Shown here: one piece after another, positions 1 to 9,000 of the stretch
Layout of the letters: each line of letters begins with the position of its first letter
Numbering within the stretch: the first letter of the stretch is position 1
Source: Dyella marensis
GTDB taxonomy: Bacteria; Pseudomonadota; Gammaproteobacteria; Xanthomonadales; Rhodanobacteraceae
Assembly: GCF_900112865.1 (NCBI RefSeq)
Contig: NZ_FONH01000007.1
Location: forward strand, 1-64,000
DNA length: 64,000 nucleotides
Reading direction: 5' to 3'
The notes under the pieces: model-generated
Database searches by the model: none
Told to the model about the DNA's origin: nothing
What the model saw: the letters and a program-made list of their open reading frames with translations, nothing else
Made by a program: the position numbers and the translations under genes

Positions 1-5
1 CGACC

Positions 6-373
6 TACTTTCTCTTGCTTGCCCAAGAGAAAGTAGGCAAAGAGAAGGGCACCCTGCACGGCGCCCTCCGCAGCTTCGCTGCTGCGGGTACGTGAGGGCT
101 GGCCGGGCTTTTTGACGGGACATCCGTGTCCCGTCAAAAAGGCGAGGACTCCTGTCCTCGCCCCCTTCGGGGCCTGATCGTCCAGCCCTCACCGCCGCGC
201 CAAGGGGGTTGAAGATCAAGAGCCAGAGCAAAAGCCAGAGCAAAAGCCAGAGCAAAAGCGCACAAGCGGAACGCCGCGGGCTGCGCCGCGTGCTCTCGTT
301 GGATCTTCGCGAGTGCCTGCGTCTCCCTCTCCCCGTCGGGGAGAGGGTTGGGGTGAGGGGCCGGGCGGAGCGC
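6..373. repeat. Left copy of a ~350-bp long inverted repeat
   Basis: This segment recurs in reverse complement at 3484-3830, on the other side of the pilin cluster, with only a few substitutions plus one tandem-repeat length difference. It holds several hairpins: arms around TTTCTCTTGCTTGCCCAAGAG at its outer edge, a 14-bp perfect stem TTTTTGACGGGACA/TGTCCCGTCAAAAA near 109-140, and GGCGAGGAC/GTCCTCGCC just after it. No transposase or other credible gene lies inside; the short reading frames here are low-complexity. It resembles the dispersed extragenic repeats common in Xanthomonadales. The 374-597 stretch to pilV carries no gene I can support. Confidence 0.85.
221..256. repeat. 12-bp tandem repeat, three units
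   Basis: Three consecutive copies of AGCCAGAGCAAA lie inside the left inverted repeat. The right copy of the repeat (near 3600-3617) has a single unit, so the two arms differ by exactly two units. This looks like slippage-driven copy-number variation. Confidence 0.85.
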
Positions 374-597
374 AAGGCGGATATCGCGACAAGCGCAAAC
401 CAGGCTGAAAAGCGGCCGATTCTCGTCGAGCAGCAAGTTCATTTCAGTGAAGCGCAACCCGTCACCCACGTGATGGACATCTAGCTTTTTCCGTTCCGAA
501 GCGCCTTTCTTCAGCACTTCGAGAAAAACATCGCTTCCATCTTCTCCGATGCCCGACCTGCCTAACCTGGACATCCATTCCCCCAAGGAAGGAAACG

Positions 598-1104
598 ATG
601 TCCATCCCCGCATCATCACGCGGCATCTCGCTCCTCGAAGTCCTCGTCGCCCTCACCATCTTCAGCATCGGCGCCATCGGCCTCAGCGGCTGGATGACGC
701 TTGCGGCACGCGCCACCCACGCCGGCTACCTGCGCACCCAGGCAAGCTTCCTCGCCGGCGACATGGTGGAGCGCATGCGCGCCAATCCGGCCGGCGTGCG
801 GGCCGATGCTTACGAGGGTGAAGCGCAAGGCGGTGCGACGGCCTGTGGTATTGCTGCTGCGTGCGCGCCGGACGCTCTCGCGGCGCATGACCGGGCCATG
901 TGGGCGGCACGGCTGCAGACGGTGCTGCCGAACGGCAAGGGCACTATTCATTGCGATCGCCACATGGTTGTGTCGCCCGCCGGCACGCCGACTCCGTTCA
1001 GCGGTTTGTGCACGATGACGGTGCGCTGGCTCGAGCGCGGCGCGGGCAACCGGCAACATCGCGCCGCGGCGATGCGCAGCTTGGCCTGGGTGTTCCAGCC
1101 ATGA
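598..1104 (+). CDS. pilV: Type IV pilus minor pilin PilV
   Basis: A 168-residue class III prepilin. After a short basic leader, the cleavage site RG|ISLLEVLVAL is present, with Glu at position 5 of the mature protein followed by a ~20-residue hydrophobic helix. That is the hallmark recognised by prepilin peptidase PilD. PilV belongs to the minor pilin complex that primes type IV pilus assembly at the inner membrane. The start is set by a strong ribosome site (AAGGAAGG) about 7 bp upstream of the ATG. It is first in a pilV-pilW-pilX-pilE run and its stop codon overlaps the pilW ATG (ATGA), so the genes are translationally coupled. The C-terminal region has paired cysteines, as usual for the family. 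Confidence 0.88.
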   Translation: MSIPASSRGISLLEVLVALTIFSIGAIGLSGWMTLAARATHAGYLRTQASFLAGDMVERMRANPAGVRADAYEGEAQGGATACGIAAACAPDALAAHDRAMWAARLQTVLPNGKGTIHCDRHMVVSPAGTPTPFSGLCTMTVRWLERGAGNRQHRAAAMRSLAWVFQP

Positions 1105-2348
1105 GTGTCGTGACCTTCCGCTATCGCACGATAGGTGTTTCCCTAATCGAGCTGATGGTCGCCATGGCGCTCGGCCTGATCGTGGCCAGCGGCTTCGTCG
1201 CTGTGCTTCTCGCCGTCTCGGCCAGCCAGCGCATGCTGAGCCAGTTCGCCCGCCTGCAGGAAAACGGCCGCTTCGCCATTGCGCGCGTGACGCGGGATCT
1301 GCGCATGGCGAACGCGTTCTATTGTCCGCAAGAAGGCGCCATTCCCATCGTCCAGGCCACCGGCTTGAACAGCGCATTGCACGACGTGACGGCGCGATGG
1401 GGGCATGCGCCTTATCCGGCGTTCCCTTCATCGCCGTACCGCTTTCCGTCCTTTCTGTGGATGCGTGGTTATCAATGCGGCAAGAAGAGTTGCGTGCCGG
1501 AAACACCGGCGAGCCTGCCTGCGATGGGCCGCGCCGTGGGCCAGCGCGTCGTGGGTGCCGACGTGCTGACGCTGCGCTATCTGGACATGGGTGGCGGATG
1601 GTCCGCAGGTGCCGGCGCGGTCGTCGGTACTGCGCAGGGCACGATCCACCATGTCGCCATCCACGCCGGTGCGCAGGATCAGGCAATCGCCGATGTCTTC
1701 CAGCCGGGCGATCTGCTGATGCTGGCCGGCTGTGCGTCCGCGCAGATCTTTTCGGCGAATCTGCAAGGCGGCAACACGTTCTATCCCGATGCGGTCGAAA
1801 CCGGCCGCAACATCGCTTCGCCTGCGCTGCCTCCGTCCTTCGCCGCGCTGCGCCTGTTCGACTTCAACCGCGATTTCCGCACCGTCACCTATTACCTGCA
1901 GGTGGTGGACGCCGGCGATGGCGCCGCTACCGGCGCGTTGATGCGCCGCGAGAATGGTCTGGCCAACGAGGTGGTGCGCGGCGTGGAGCGGATGGATTTC
2001 AGCTATGGCGTAGAAGATGCCGCGGGCGCAGTCCGCCATCTCACGGCGGCGCGAGTCGACGATCGCGGCGGCGGCAGCATTGCTTGTCCCGCGGATGACA
2101 ATGACTACGGTTGCCTATGGCGGACGGTGCGATCCATCGAAGTTCATGTCCTGATGGACGGCCAGCAGGTGCATGGAGCGCTCGATGCCGTTGCCATGCG
2201 CTATGCCTACAGCATCGACGGCGACCTCAAGCCCGCGCCGCCGGACGCCGCCACCCGTGCCGTGCGCCCCTCCGAACAGGGCTTCGATCCGCGCATGCTG
2301 CGGCGCGAGTTCAGCGCGTTCGTGGCCGTGCGCCATGACAGCCGATAA
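1101..2348 (+). CDS. pilW: Type IV pilus minor pilin PilW
   Basis: A 415-residue protein whose N-terminus carries a prepilin-like segment, IGVSLIELMVAMALG, with Glu at the +5-type position and a hydrophobic helix. The long C-terminal globular domain and overall size are typical of PilW rather than of short pilins. The ATG overlaps the pilV stop by four bases. In known systems PilW is a minor pilin in the priming and tip complex with PilV and PilX. A longer in-frame reading upstream overlaps pilV and is rejected because the prepilin segment must lie at the start. Confidence 0.85.
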   Translation: MSVVTFRYRTIGVSLIELMVAMALGLIVASGFVAVLLAVSASQRMLSQFARLQENGRFAIARVTRDLRMANAFYCPQEGAIPIVQATGLNSALHDVTARWGHAPYPAFPSSPYRFPSFLWMRGYQCGKKSCVPETPASLPAMGRAVGQRVVGADVLTLRYLDMGGGWSAGAGAVVGTAQGTIHHVAIHAGAQDQAIADVFQPGDLLMLAGCASAQIFSANLQGGNTFYPDAVETGRNIASPALPPSFAALRLFDFNRDFRTVTYYLQVVDAGDGAATGALMRRENGLANEVVRGVERMDFSYGVEDAAGAVRHLTAARVDDRGGGSIACPADDNDYGCLWRTVRSIEVHVLMDGQQVHGALDAVAMRYAYSIDGDLKPAPPDAATRAVRPSEQGFDPRMLRREFSAFVAVRHDSR

Positions 2349-2369
2349 CGACGGCGCGAGGAACCCGGC

Positions 2370-2987
2370 ATGCATCGAATTTCCTGCCCGCGCCCGCTGG
2401 ACCGCATGGCGCCACAACGCGGCATCGTGCTGTTGCTGGCCTTGATCTTCCTGCTGCTCTTGACGCTGCTTGCAAGCGGAGCCGTGGGACAGGCCCTGCT
2501 GCAGGAGCGCATGGCCGGCGCGCAGCGCAATGCGCAGCAGGCCGCGTTCGCCGCCGAAGCCGCATTGCGCGGCGCGCAGTGGCGGCTTTGGAGCGGCGCT
2601 GCCGCAGGGGCGCTGCATTGCGGCGAGGCGCCGGTCGCCGATTGCCATATCGACGATCCGGCGCATCCGAATGCATCGATAGAAGCTTTCCGCCACGCAT
2701 CCGGATGGATAACCGAGGGCGCAACCGAATACCGGGGTAGCAACGGCAGCCGCGACTTCACCATGCTGCCGGGCAGCGGCTTGGACGCCGAAGCGCGCAG
2801 GACGGCCGTGCTGGCGAGAAATCCGGTTTACGTCATCGAGGATCTGGGGCCGGCAAACTCGGGCACCACGGCAGGTACGGGGCGGCGCATCTACCGCATC
2901 ACCGCACGCGCCACCGGCGGCCGCCCGAACGTCGTGCAGGTCCGGGAAAGCGTGTTCGCCGCTGGCGGCGAGGGTGGCGGGGACTGA
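2370..2987 (+). CDS. pilX: Type IV pilus assembly protein PilX
   Basis: A 205-residue protein with a short basic lead, then QRGIVLLLALIFLLLLTLLA and the PilX-typical LLQERMAG motif just after the hydrophobic helix. As in other PilX proteins, the Glu5 of canonical pilins is missing. A ribosome site GAGGAAC precedes the chosen ATG; another in-frame ATG (Met13) is possible. It lies 21 bp after pilW and overlaps no gene. In most gammaproteobacteria pilX is followed by the large tip adhesin gene pilY1; here pilE follows directly. Confidence 0.8.
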   Translation: MHRISCPRPLDRMAPQRGIVLLLALIFLLLLTLLASGAVGQALLQERMAGAQRNAQQAAFAAEAALRGAQWRLWSGAAAGALHCGEAPVADCHIDDPAHPNASIEAFRHASGWITEGATEYRGSNGSRDFTMLPGSGLDAEARRTAVLARNPVYVIEDLGPANSGTTAGTGRRIYRITARATGGRPNVVQVRESVFAAGGEGGGD

Positions 2988-2991
2988 GCCC

Positions 2992-3411
2992 ATGCGCGGT
3001 GGCGAGCGTGGCTTCTCCCTGGTCGAACTGCTGGCGGCGCTGGCTATCGTCGCCGTGCTCGCAGCGGTGGCGCTGCCGGCGTACCGGCGTCATGCCTATC
3101 GCGCGCGGCGTGTCGAGGGCAAGGAGCTGCTGTTGCGCATCGCTCATGCGCAGGAGCGCCATTACGCGACCTATAACCGTTATGGCGATCTGGCTGACCT
3201 TGGCTTTGCCGAACCGGCGTGGTCGGAGCAAGGGTTCTATAGGGCGACGTTGCGGTTGGGGGCGGGGGATAGTCCGCAGAGCTTCGTGGCAGTGGCCTGG
3301 CCATCAGCGGCGCAGACGGGCGATGCGTGCGGGGTGTTGAGTGTCGACGATACGGGGAGGAAGGAGGCGGCGGGGTCGGGTGATGCTGCCGGCGGTGGGG
3401 CTTGTTGGTAG
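2992..3411 (+). CDS. pilE: Type IV pilin-like minor pilin PilE
   Basis: A 139-residue prepilin with leader MRGGERG followed by FSLVELLAALAIVAVLAAVA, a textbook PilD site with Glu5 and N-terminal helix. The C-terminal half has two cysteines (GDACG and the penultimate residue), consistent with a D-region disulfide. The ATG overlaps nothing and lies 4 bp after the pilX stop; an in-frame GTG at 2974 would give a longer leader and is less likely. PilE of this operon type is a minor pilin rather than the major subunit. The right arm of the long inverted repeat begins about 70 bp downstream. Confidence 0.83.
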   Translation: MRGGERGFSLVELLAALAIVAVLAAVALPAYRRHAYRARRVEGKELLLRIAHAQERHYATYNRYGDLADLGFAEPAWSEQGFYRATLRLGAGDSPQSFVAVAWPSAAQTGDACGVLSVDDTGRKEAAGSGDAAGGGACW

Positions 3412-3483
3412 TGCATGGGTCGTTGCGGTGTCGAAGCTTGGCGAGGAGAAGAGCCTTTTGAGCTCGCCGCGAGATTCAGGGTC

Positions 3484-3830
3484 GCGCTCCGCCCGGCCCC
3501 TCACCCCAACCCTCTCCCCGGCGGGGAGAGGGGGATGCAGGCACTCGCGAAGATCCAACGAGAGCACGCGGCGCAGCCCGCGGCGTTCCGCTTGTGCGCT
3601 TTTGCTCTGGCTCTTGATCTTCAACCCCCTTGGCGCGGCGGTGAGGGCTGGACGATCAGGCCCCGAAGGGGGCGAGGACAGGAGTCCTCGCCTTTTTGAC
3701 GGGACACGGATGTCCCGTCAAAAAGCCCGGCCAGCCCTCACGTACCCGCAGCAGCGAAGCTGCGGAGGGCGCCGTGCAGGGTGCCCTTCTCTTTGGTTAC
3801 TTTCTCTTGGGCAAGCAAGAGAAAGTAACT
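3484..3830. repeat. Right copy of the long inverted repeat
   Basis: Reverse complement of 6-373. It retains the 14-bp hairpin (3693-3724), the GGCGAGGAC hairpin and the outer TTTCTCTTG palindrome. It contains only one of the three 12-bp units seen on the left. With the left copy it brackets about 3.1 kb holding pilV, pilW, pilX and pilE. Confidence 0.85.
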
Positions 3831-4118
3831 CGGGCCGCGGCAGCGGCACGAAACCACTCGCCATAGGCGAGACAAGGCAAGCGATAACGCGACAACCATG
3901 CGCACCGCTACTGGATGACTCGCTTCACTCGCCCCTTCGGGGCCGCCCTTCGGGCGTTCTTCGCGCTACGCGCTCGTCCGGCCTACGCCGGGATGACGAG
4001 CAAAGGCGCCGACTGCATGGCTAAAGCAGAAGCATTGGGGCGAGTCCCGGTCCCTCACCCCAACCCTCTCTAGCGCAGGGACTACCTCCGGGCCGCCCGA
4101 AGGGAAGAGAGAACAGCG
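3831..4118. other. Intergenic region without a gene
   Basis: About 290 bp between the right repeat and the recD stop. It contains a half-copy of another dispersed repeat (GTCCGGCCTACGCCGGGATG at 3977-3996) and a fragment of CCTCACCCCAACCCTCTC that also occurs in the long inverted repeat. I see no gene. Confidence 0.5.
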
Positions 4119-6065
4119 TTATGGCTGCAACAGGCGCTCCCGCAACCCCGAATGCCGCAGCGTCAACCGCTGCGTGGCGATATCCACCACGTGCTCGCCG
4201 CCGACCAGGATGAAGCGTCGCCGCGCCCGGGTGATGCCGGTATACAAAAGCTCGCGCGTCAGAATCCCGCTGTCCTGCGCCGGCAATACCAGCGCCGTGG
4301 CATCGAACTCCGAACCCTGCGACTTGTGCACGGTCATCGCGTAGACCGTCTCCAGCTCGCCCAGCCGCGACGGCAGCACGAAGCGGATGCGCGTGCCGTC
4401 CGGGCCCGCCGACGGCCCCGCGGCGACGAATGCCACGCGCAGGCGCGGCACGCCATCCTCGCCAGGCACCAGCAACGCCACGCCCACGTCGCCGTTCATC
4501 AGGCCGAGGTTGTAGTCATTGCGCGTGACCAGCACCGGGCGGCCCTCGTACCAGAGGTGGCTGGCGTCGATCAGGCGCGCGCGCCCGAGGGTGTCCTCGA
4601 TCTGGCGGTTGAGTCCCTCGGTGCCGTAGTCGCCGCGGCGCAGCGCGCACAGCACCTGGAAACGGCCGAACGCATCGAGCACGCGGTGCGCCCAGGCCTC
4701 GTGCGCGGCATCGCCCGAGCCGGGCGCGGGGCGCTCGTGCCGGAGCAGTTCCAGGTAATGGCGATAACCCTGCAGCGCCTCGCCCTCGGCGGTGAAGCGC
4801 CCGCCGCCGCCGCGCAGCACCAGGTCAGCCAGGTCAGCCTGATCCGCGGCATGCGCGATCCACGCGATATCGGCGCTGGGCGTGGCGAACAACTTCCGCA
4901 GTCCAGGCAGGTCGCCAGCGTTCACCGCCTGCGCCAGCCATCCGATGCCGCTGTCCGCGCCGAAGCGATGGCTGTGCCGCAGCATCACCACCTGCTGGTC
5001 CAGCGCCTGCGCATCGGCGGCAGTCCATGGCTCGACGTCGTCGCCGGACACCTCGCGCAGCCACGCGGCGGTGTCGCCGTCGTAATGGCCGGCTTCCGCG
5101 CGCCGGCACAGGTCGCCAAGCACCGCGCCGGCCTCCACCGATGACAGCTGGTCCTTGTCGCCCAGCAGCACCAGCCGCGCGCCGGGCGGCAACGCAGCGA
5201 GCACAGCGGACATCATCTCCAGGTCCACCATCGACGCTTCGTCGATCACCAGCACGTCCAGCGGCAGCGGGCGCGTGGCGTCGTGGCGGAAGCGGCGCGT
5301 ATCCGGACGCGCGCCGAGCAGGCGATGCAGCGTATCGACCTGCGCAGGAATCGCCGCGCGCGCCGCGTCGTCCACGTCCAGTTGCGCCAGCTGGCCCTGG
5401 ATCGAGGCCTGCAGGCGCGCCGCGGCCTTGCCCGTCGGCGCGGCCAGGCGGATACGCAGCGGCCGCTCGCCGGCGCGCAGGCGCAGCGTCTGCAGCAGGC
5501 CGAGCAGGCGCACTACGGTAGTGGTCTTGCCGGTGCCGGGGCCGCCGGTGATCACGGTGAAGGCGCCGCGCGCGGCCAGCGCGCAGGCGATGCGCGGCCA
5601 GTCCGGTGTGGCGTCGTTGGAAAACAGCCGGGCCAGTTCGGCGCGCAGATGCGCCGGTGCGGCATGGGGCTGCGCGAGGCGCGCACGAATCGCCTCGGCA
5701 ACCTGCCGCTCGTGGTTCCAGTAGCGACGCAGGTACAGCCGCGTGCCATCCAGCACCAGCGGCGTGGCATCGTCGCCGGCGCCGATCCATGCCGGCGCGC
5801 CGGCTTCAGCCAGGACGCGCGCGATCGCTTCGCGCCATGGCGCCGGCCAGGCCTGTTCTTCGGCCAGCGCTTCCCATAGCGCCAGGTCGAGGCACAGATG
5901 GCCATCCGCCACGCGCCGGCTGAGCAGCGCCGCCAGCAGCAGCCACGCGCCATCGGCCGCGGCATCCTGCTCGGCCAGGAAGCGCGCGAAGGCGACGTCC
6001 AGCGGGCGCAGGCGCTGCTGCTCTTCGGCGGCGAACAGCGCAAGCAGGCGATGATCAGGCGGCAT
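4119..6065 (-). CDS. recD: Exodeoxyribonuclease V subunit alpha, RecD
   Basis: A 648-residue RecD, the fast 5'-3' superfamily 1B helicase of the RecBCD double-strand-break repair nuclease. The Walker A motif VITGGPGTGKTTTVVRL lies in the first third, followed by DVLVIDEASMVDLEM (Walker B), LLGDKDQLSSVEAG, and a C-terminal MTVHKSQGSEFD helicase motif. Length is close to E. coli RecD (~608). The start is the ATG at MPPDHR, overlapping the end of recB by 11 bp; longer in-frame extensions would run deep into recB in another frame. Last gene of recC-recB-recD. Confidence 0.95.
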   Translation of the reverse strand: MPPDHRLLALFAAEEQQRLRPLDVAFARFLAEQDAAADGAWLLLAALLSRRVADGHLCLDLALWEALAEEQAWPAPWREAIARVLAEAGAPAWIGAGDDATPLVLDGTRLYLRRYWNHERQVAEAIRARLAQPHAAPAHLRAELARLFSNDATPDWPRIACALAARGAFTVITGGPGTGKTTTVVRLLGLLQTLRLRAGERPLRIRLAAPTGKAAARLQASIQGQLAQLDVDDAARAAIPAQVDTLHRLLGARPDTRRFRHDATRPLPLDVLVIDEASMVDLEMMSAVLAALPPGARLVLLGDKDQLSSVEAGAVLGDLCRRAEAGHYDGDTAAWLREVSGDDVEPWTAADAQALDQQVVMLRHSHRFGADSGIGWLAQAVNAGDLPGLRKLFATPSADIAWIAHAADQADLADLVLRGGGGRFTAEGEALQGYRHYLELLRHERPAPGSGDAAHEAWAHRVLDAFGRFQVLCALRRGDYGTEGLNRQIEDTLGRARLIDASHLWYEGRPVLVTRNDYNLGLMNGDVGVALLVPGEDGVPRLRVAFVAAGPSAGPDGTRIRFVLPSRLGELETVYAMTVHKSQGSEFDATALVLPAQDSGILTRELLYTGITRARRRFILVGGEHVVDIATQRLTLRHSGLRERLLQP

Positions 6066-9000
6066 CGGCGCGGCCTCCCTCGGCGAACAGGCGGTCCATC
6101 GCCTCGACCAGGGCCAGCGGCAGGCGTTCGTGATGCACGCCATGGCCCGCACCGTCGATGCCGCGCAGATACAGGTACAGCACGCCGCCGACATGCCGCT
6201 CGTAGTCGTAGTCCGGCAAGCGCGCGCGCAGCTGGCGGTGCAGGGCCAGGGTGTAGATCGCGTACTGCAGGTCGTAGCGCTCGCGCAGCACCGAGTCGCG
6301 CACCGCCTCGGCGGTATAGGCGCCCGCATCCGCACCCAGCCAGTTGGACTTGTAGTCGACCACGTAATAGCGGCCGCCGTGCTCGAACAGCAGGTCGACG
6401 AAACCCTTGAGCATGCCGTTGAGCATGTCGTGCAGCAGCGGCAGGCGCGGGCGTCCATCGAGCGTATGCGCGGTGACCAGGCGGTCCAGCGCCAGCGTGT
6501 CCACTTCGTTGACGGCGAACCAGAACTCCAGCTCGGCACGGTAGCGCGCCAGGTCGGACAGCTCCGCCAGGGCCAGCGAGCGCCCGTTGCCCAGCGGCAG
6601 CGGCGTGCGCAGCAGCGCCGGCACCCACTGCGCCAGCAGCGCGGCCTGCGCCTGCCAGCCGTGCCGTTGCACGCGGCGCGCGATCAGTTCGGCGAGTGGT
6701 GCGGGATCCGCGGCGACGTCGGCAAAGCCTTGCTCGGCCGCCCATTCCAGCAGGTCGTGCAGGAAGGTGCCGGCCACCGCGCCGCGCGGGAAGGCATGGA
6801 TGCCGCTGCCTTCGGCGGCGGCGACGGGCACCGGCTTTTCCGTGCCGGCTTCGGCCAGTACGTCCTGCGCCGGCGTTTCCGGGGCGGCGGGAGCGGCGCC
6901 GGTGAGCTGCGCCTCTTCGTCGTACTTCAGCGCACTGTAGCTGGCGATCCACCAGCGCTCGCCGGGGCGGCCGGCATAGCTGCGGGCGGGCCGGGTATCG
7001 GCGCCGTCGTGTGCGATCGGATGGAATACATGCGGTGCCGGCGTTTCCGGCAGGCCTTCGACGGCAATGGCGGTTTCGCCGCCGCGCATCGCCAGCAGCG
7101 CGGGCAGCAGCGCGGAAGGCTCGATCGCCGCCCCGCCTGACAGCAAATAGCCGAACGCGGACTTGTGCAGCGCCGAGGCCTTGGCATTGCCGACGTTCAC
7201 GCAGGCCACGCCGACCCAGCAGGCATAGCGTGCGCGGGTCAACGCGACATAGAGCAGGCGCAGGTCTTCCTGCAGGCGTTCGCGCTCGGCCTGGGCCCAG
7301 GCCTGGTCGTCCGGCTCCAGGTCCAGGTGCGGCCGGCCGGCGTCGTCATGCCATACGAACAGGTCGTCGCGCCTCACTTCGCGCGCCGCGCAGGCGAACG
7401 GCAGCAGCACCAGGGGATATTCCAGGCCCTTGGACTTGTGCACCGTCACCACCTTGACCAGCTCGGCTTCGCTTTCGAGGCGCACGATCTGTTCCTCGGC
7501 CGCCTCGGCCTGGCCTTCGCGCGCGTCGGCGACCTGCTCGGCCAGGTGGCGGATCAGCGCGTGCTCGCCATCGATCGCGGCGGCCGCCTGCTGCAGCAGC
7601 TCGGCCAGGTGCAACAGATTCGTCAGCGCGCGTTCGCCGCCGTCGCGTGCCAGCAGCCGCGCCGGCAGGTCGAAGGCATGCAGCAGGTCATGCAGCATGG
7701 CCAGTACGCCGTGGCGGCGCCAGGTCTGCTGGAAGGCGCGGAAGCGTTCGCCGCAGGCTTCCCAGCCGCGCTCGTCGGTATTGAGGCGATCCAGTTCGGC
7801 GTCGTCGCGGTCGAGGCTGCGGGTGGCCAGCGCGGCGCGCATGGCGCGGTCGGAGCCGGGCTCGGCGCAGGCCTTCAGCCACAGCAGCAGATCCGCCGCC
7901 TCGGGCGCGCAGAACACCGAATCGCGATCGGACAGGTACACGCTGCGCAGCCCCGCTTCGCGCAGCGCGGTGCGCACCAGCGCCGCCTCGCGGCCGCTGC
8001 GCACCAGGATCGCGATGTCGCCCGGCGCCAGCGGCACCAGCATGCCGTCGGGCGTGGCGAAGCCGCAGCGCCGCTCGCGCGCCGCAGCCAGCAGGCCGGC
8101 CAGCCACGCCGTCGCCTGCGCGGCCATGCGCTGGCGATAGGCGGTGCTGCCGACGCACTGGCCTTCGTCCAGCACCGCCAGCTGCAGCGCGGGCACCGGC
8201 GCGCCGTCGAGCACCAGCTCGGCCGGGCGGCCGCGCGCGGCGACCGGATGGAACGGCAGGCCGCGCTCGCCGCGGCCGAACGCGAAGGCACCGTCGGCGT
8301 GGCGATCGGCGTGCTCGAACACGCGATTGACCGCGCGCACCAGCGCCGCGGTGGAACGATGGTTGGTGCCCAGCGTCCACACCGGTGGCGCCGCAGTCTC
8401 GCGCGCCTGCAGGTAGGTGTGGATGTCGGCGCCGCGGAAGGCATAGATCGCCTGCTTGGGATCGCCGATCAGCAGCAGGCCAAGTTCCGCACGCGCGGCA
8501 TACAGGCGATGGAAAATGCGCCACTGCAGCGGGTCGGTGTCCTGGAATTCGTCGATCAGCGCGACCGGATACTGCGCGGCGATGGTGTCGGCCAGGCGCG
8601 CGCCGGCGGGACCGTGCAGCGCTTCGTCCAGGCGGCGCAGCATGTCGTCGAAGCCGAGCAGGGCGCGCTGGCGCTTGGCCAGGTCGACCCGCGCGGCGAC
8701 CCAGGGCGTGGCGTGGGCGAGGACCAGCGGCTGGGCCAGGTCGAGTTCGGCGGCGCTGGCGATCGCTTCGTCGATGGCCGCGAACGCGGCGTGTGCGGGC
8801 GCGCTGCGGTTCTTGTTGACCGCGCCGTCCAGGCGCGACTGCGCGTAGCGGGCCAGCAGCTTGTCGTCGGCCTCGCCGCCTTCGGCCCAGGCGCGCAGCG
8901 CGGCCAGGTCCTGCGGCAGGCGTTCGGCGGGGTAGCTGCGGCCATTCAGTGCCTTGTCGCGCAGCGCATCTTCCAGTCGGCGTTCGATGGTTTCGCGGTC

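Noticed and set aside
109-140. A classical intrinsic terminator in the long inverted repeat
   Set aside because: The stem is flanked by T-run on the left and A-run on the right, which pair with each other; no U-tail follows on either strand.
221-256. Short direct repeats that could suggest a CRISPR array
   Set aside because: Units are 12 bp, contiguous and without spacers; no cas genes are present.
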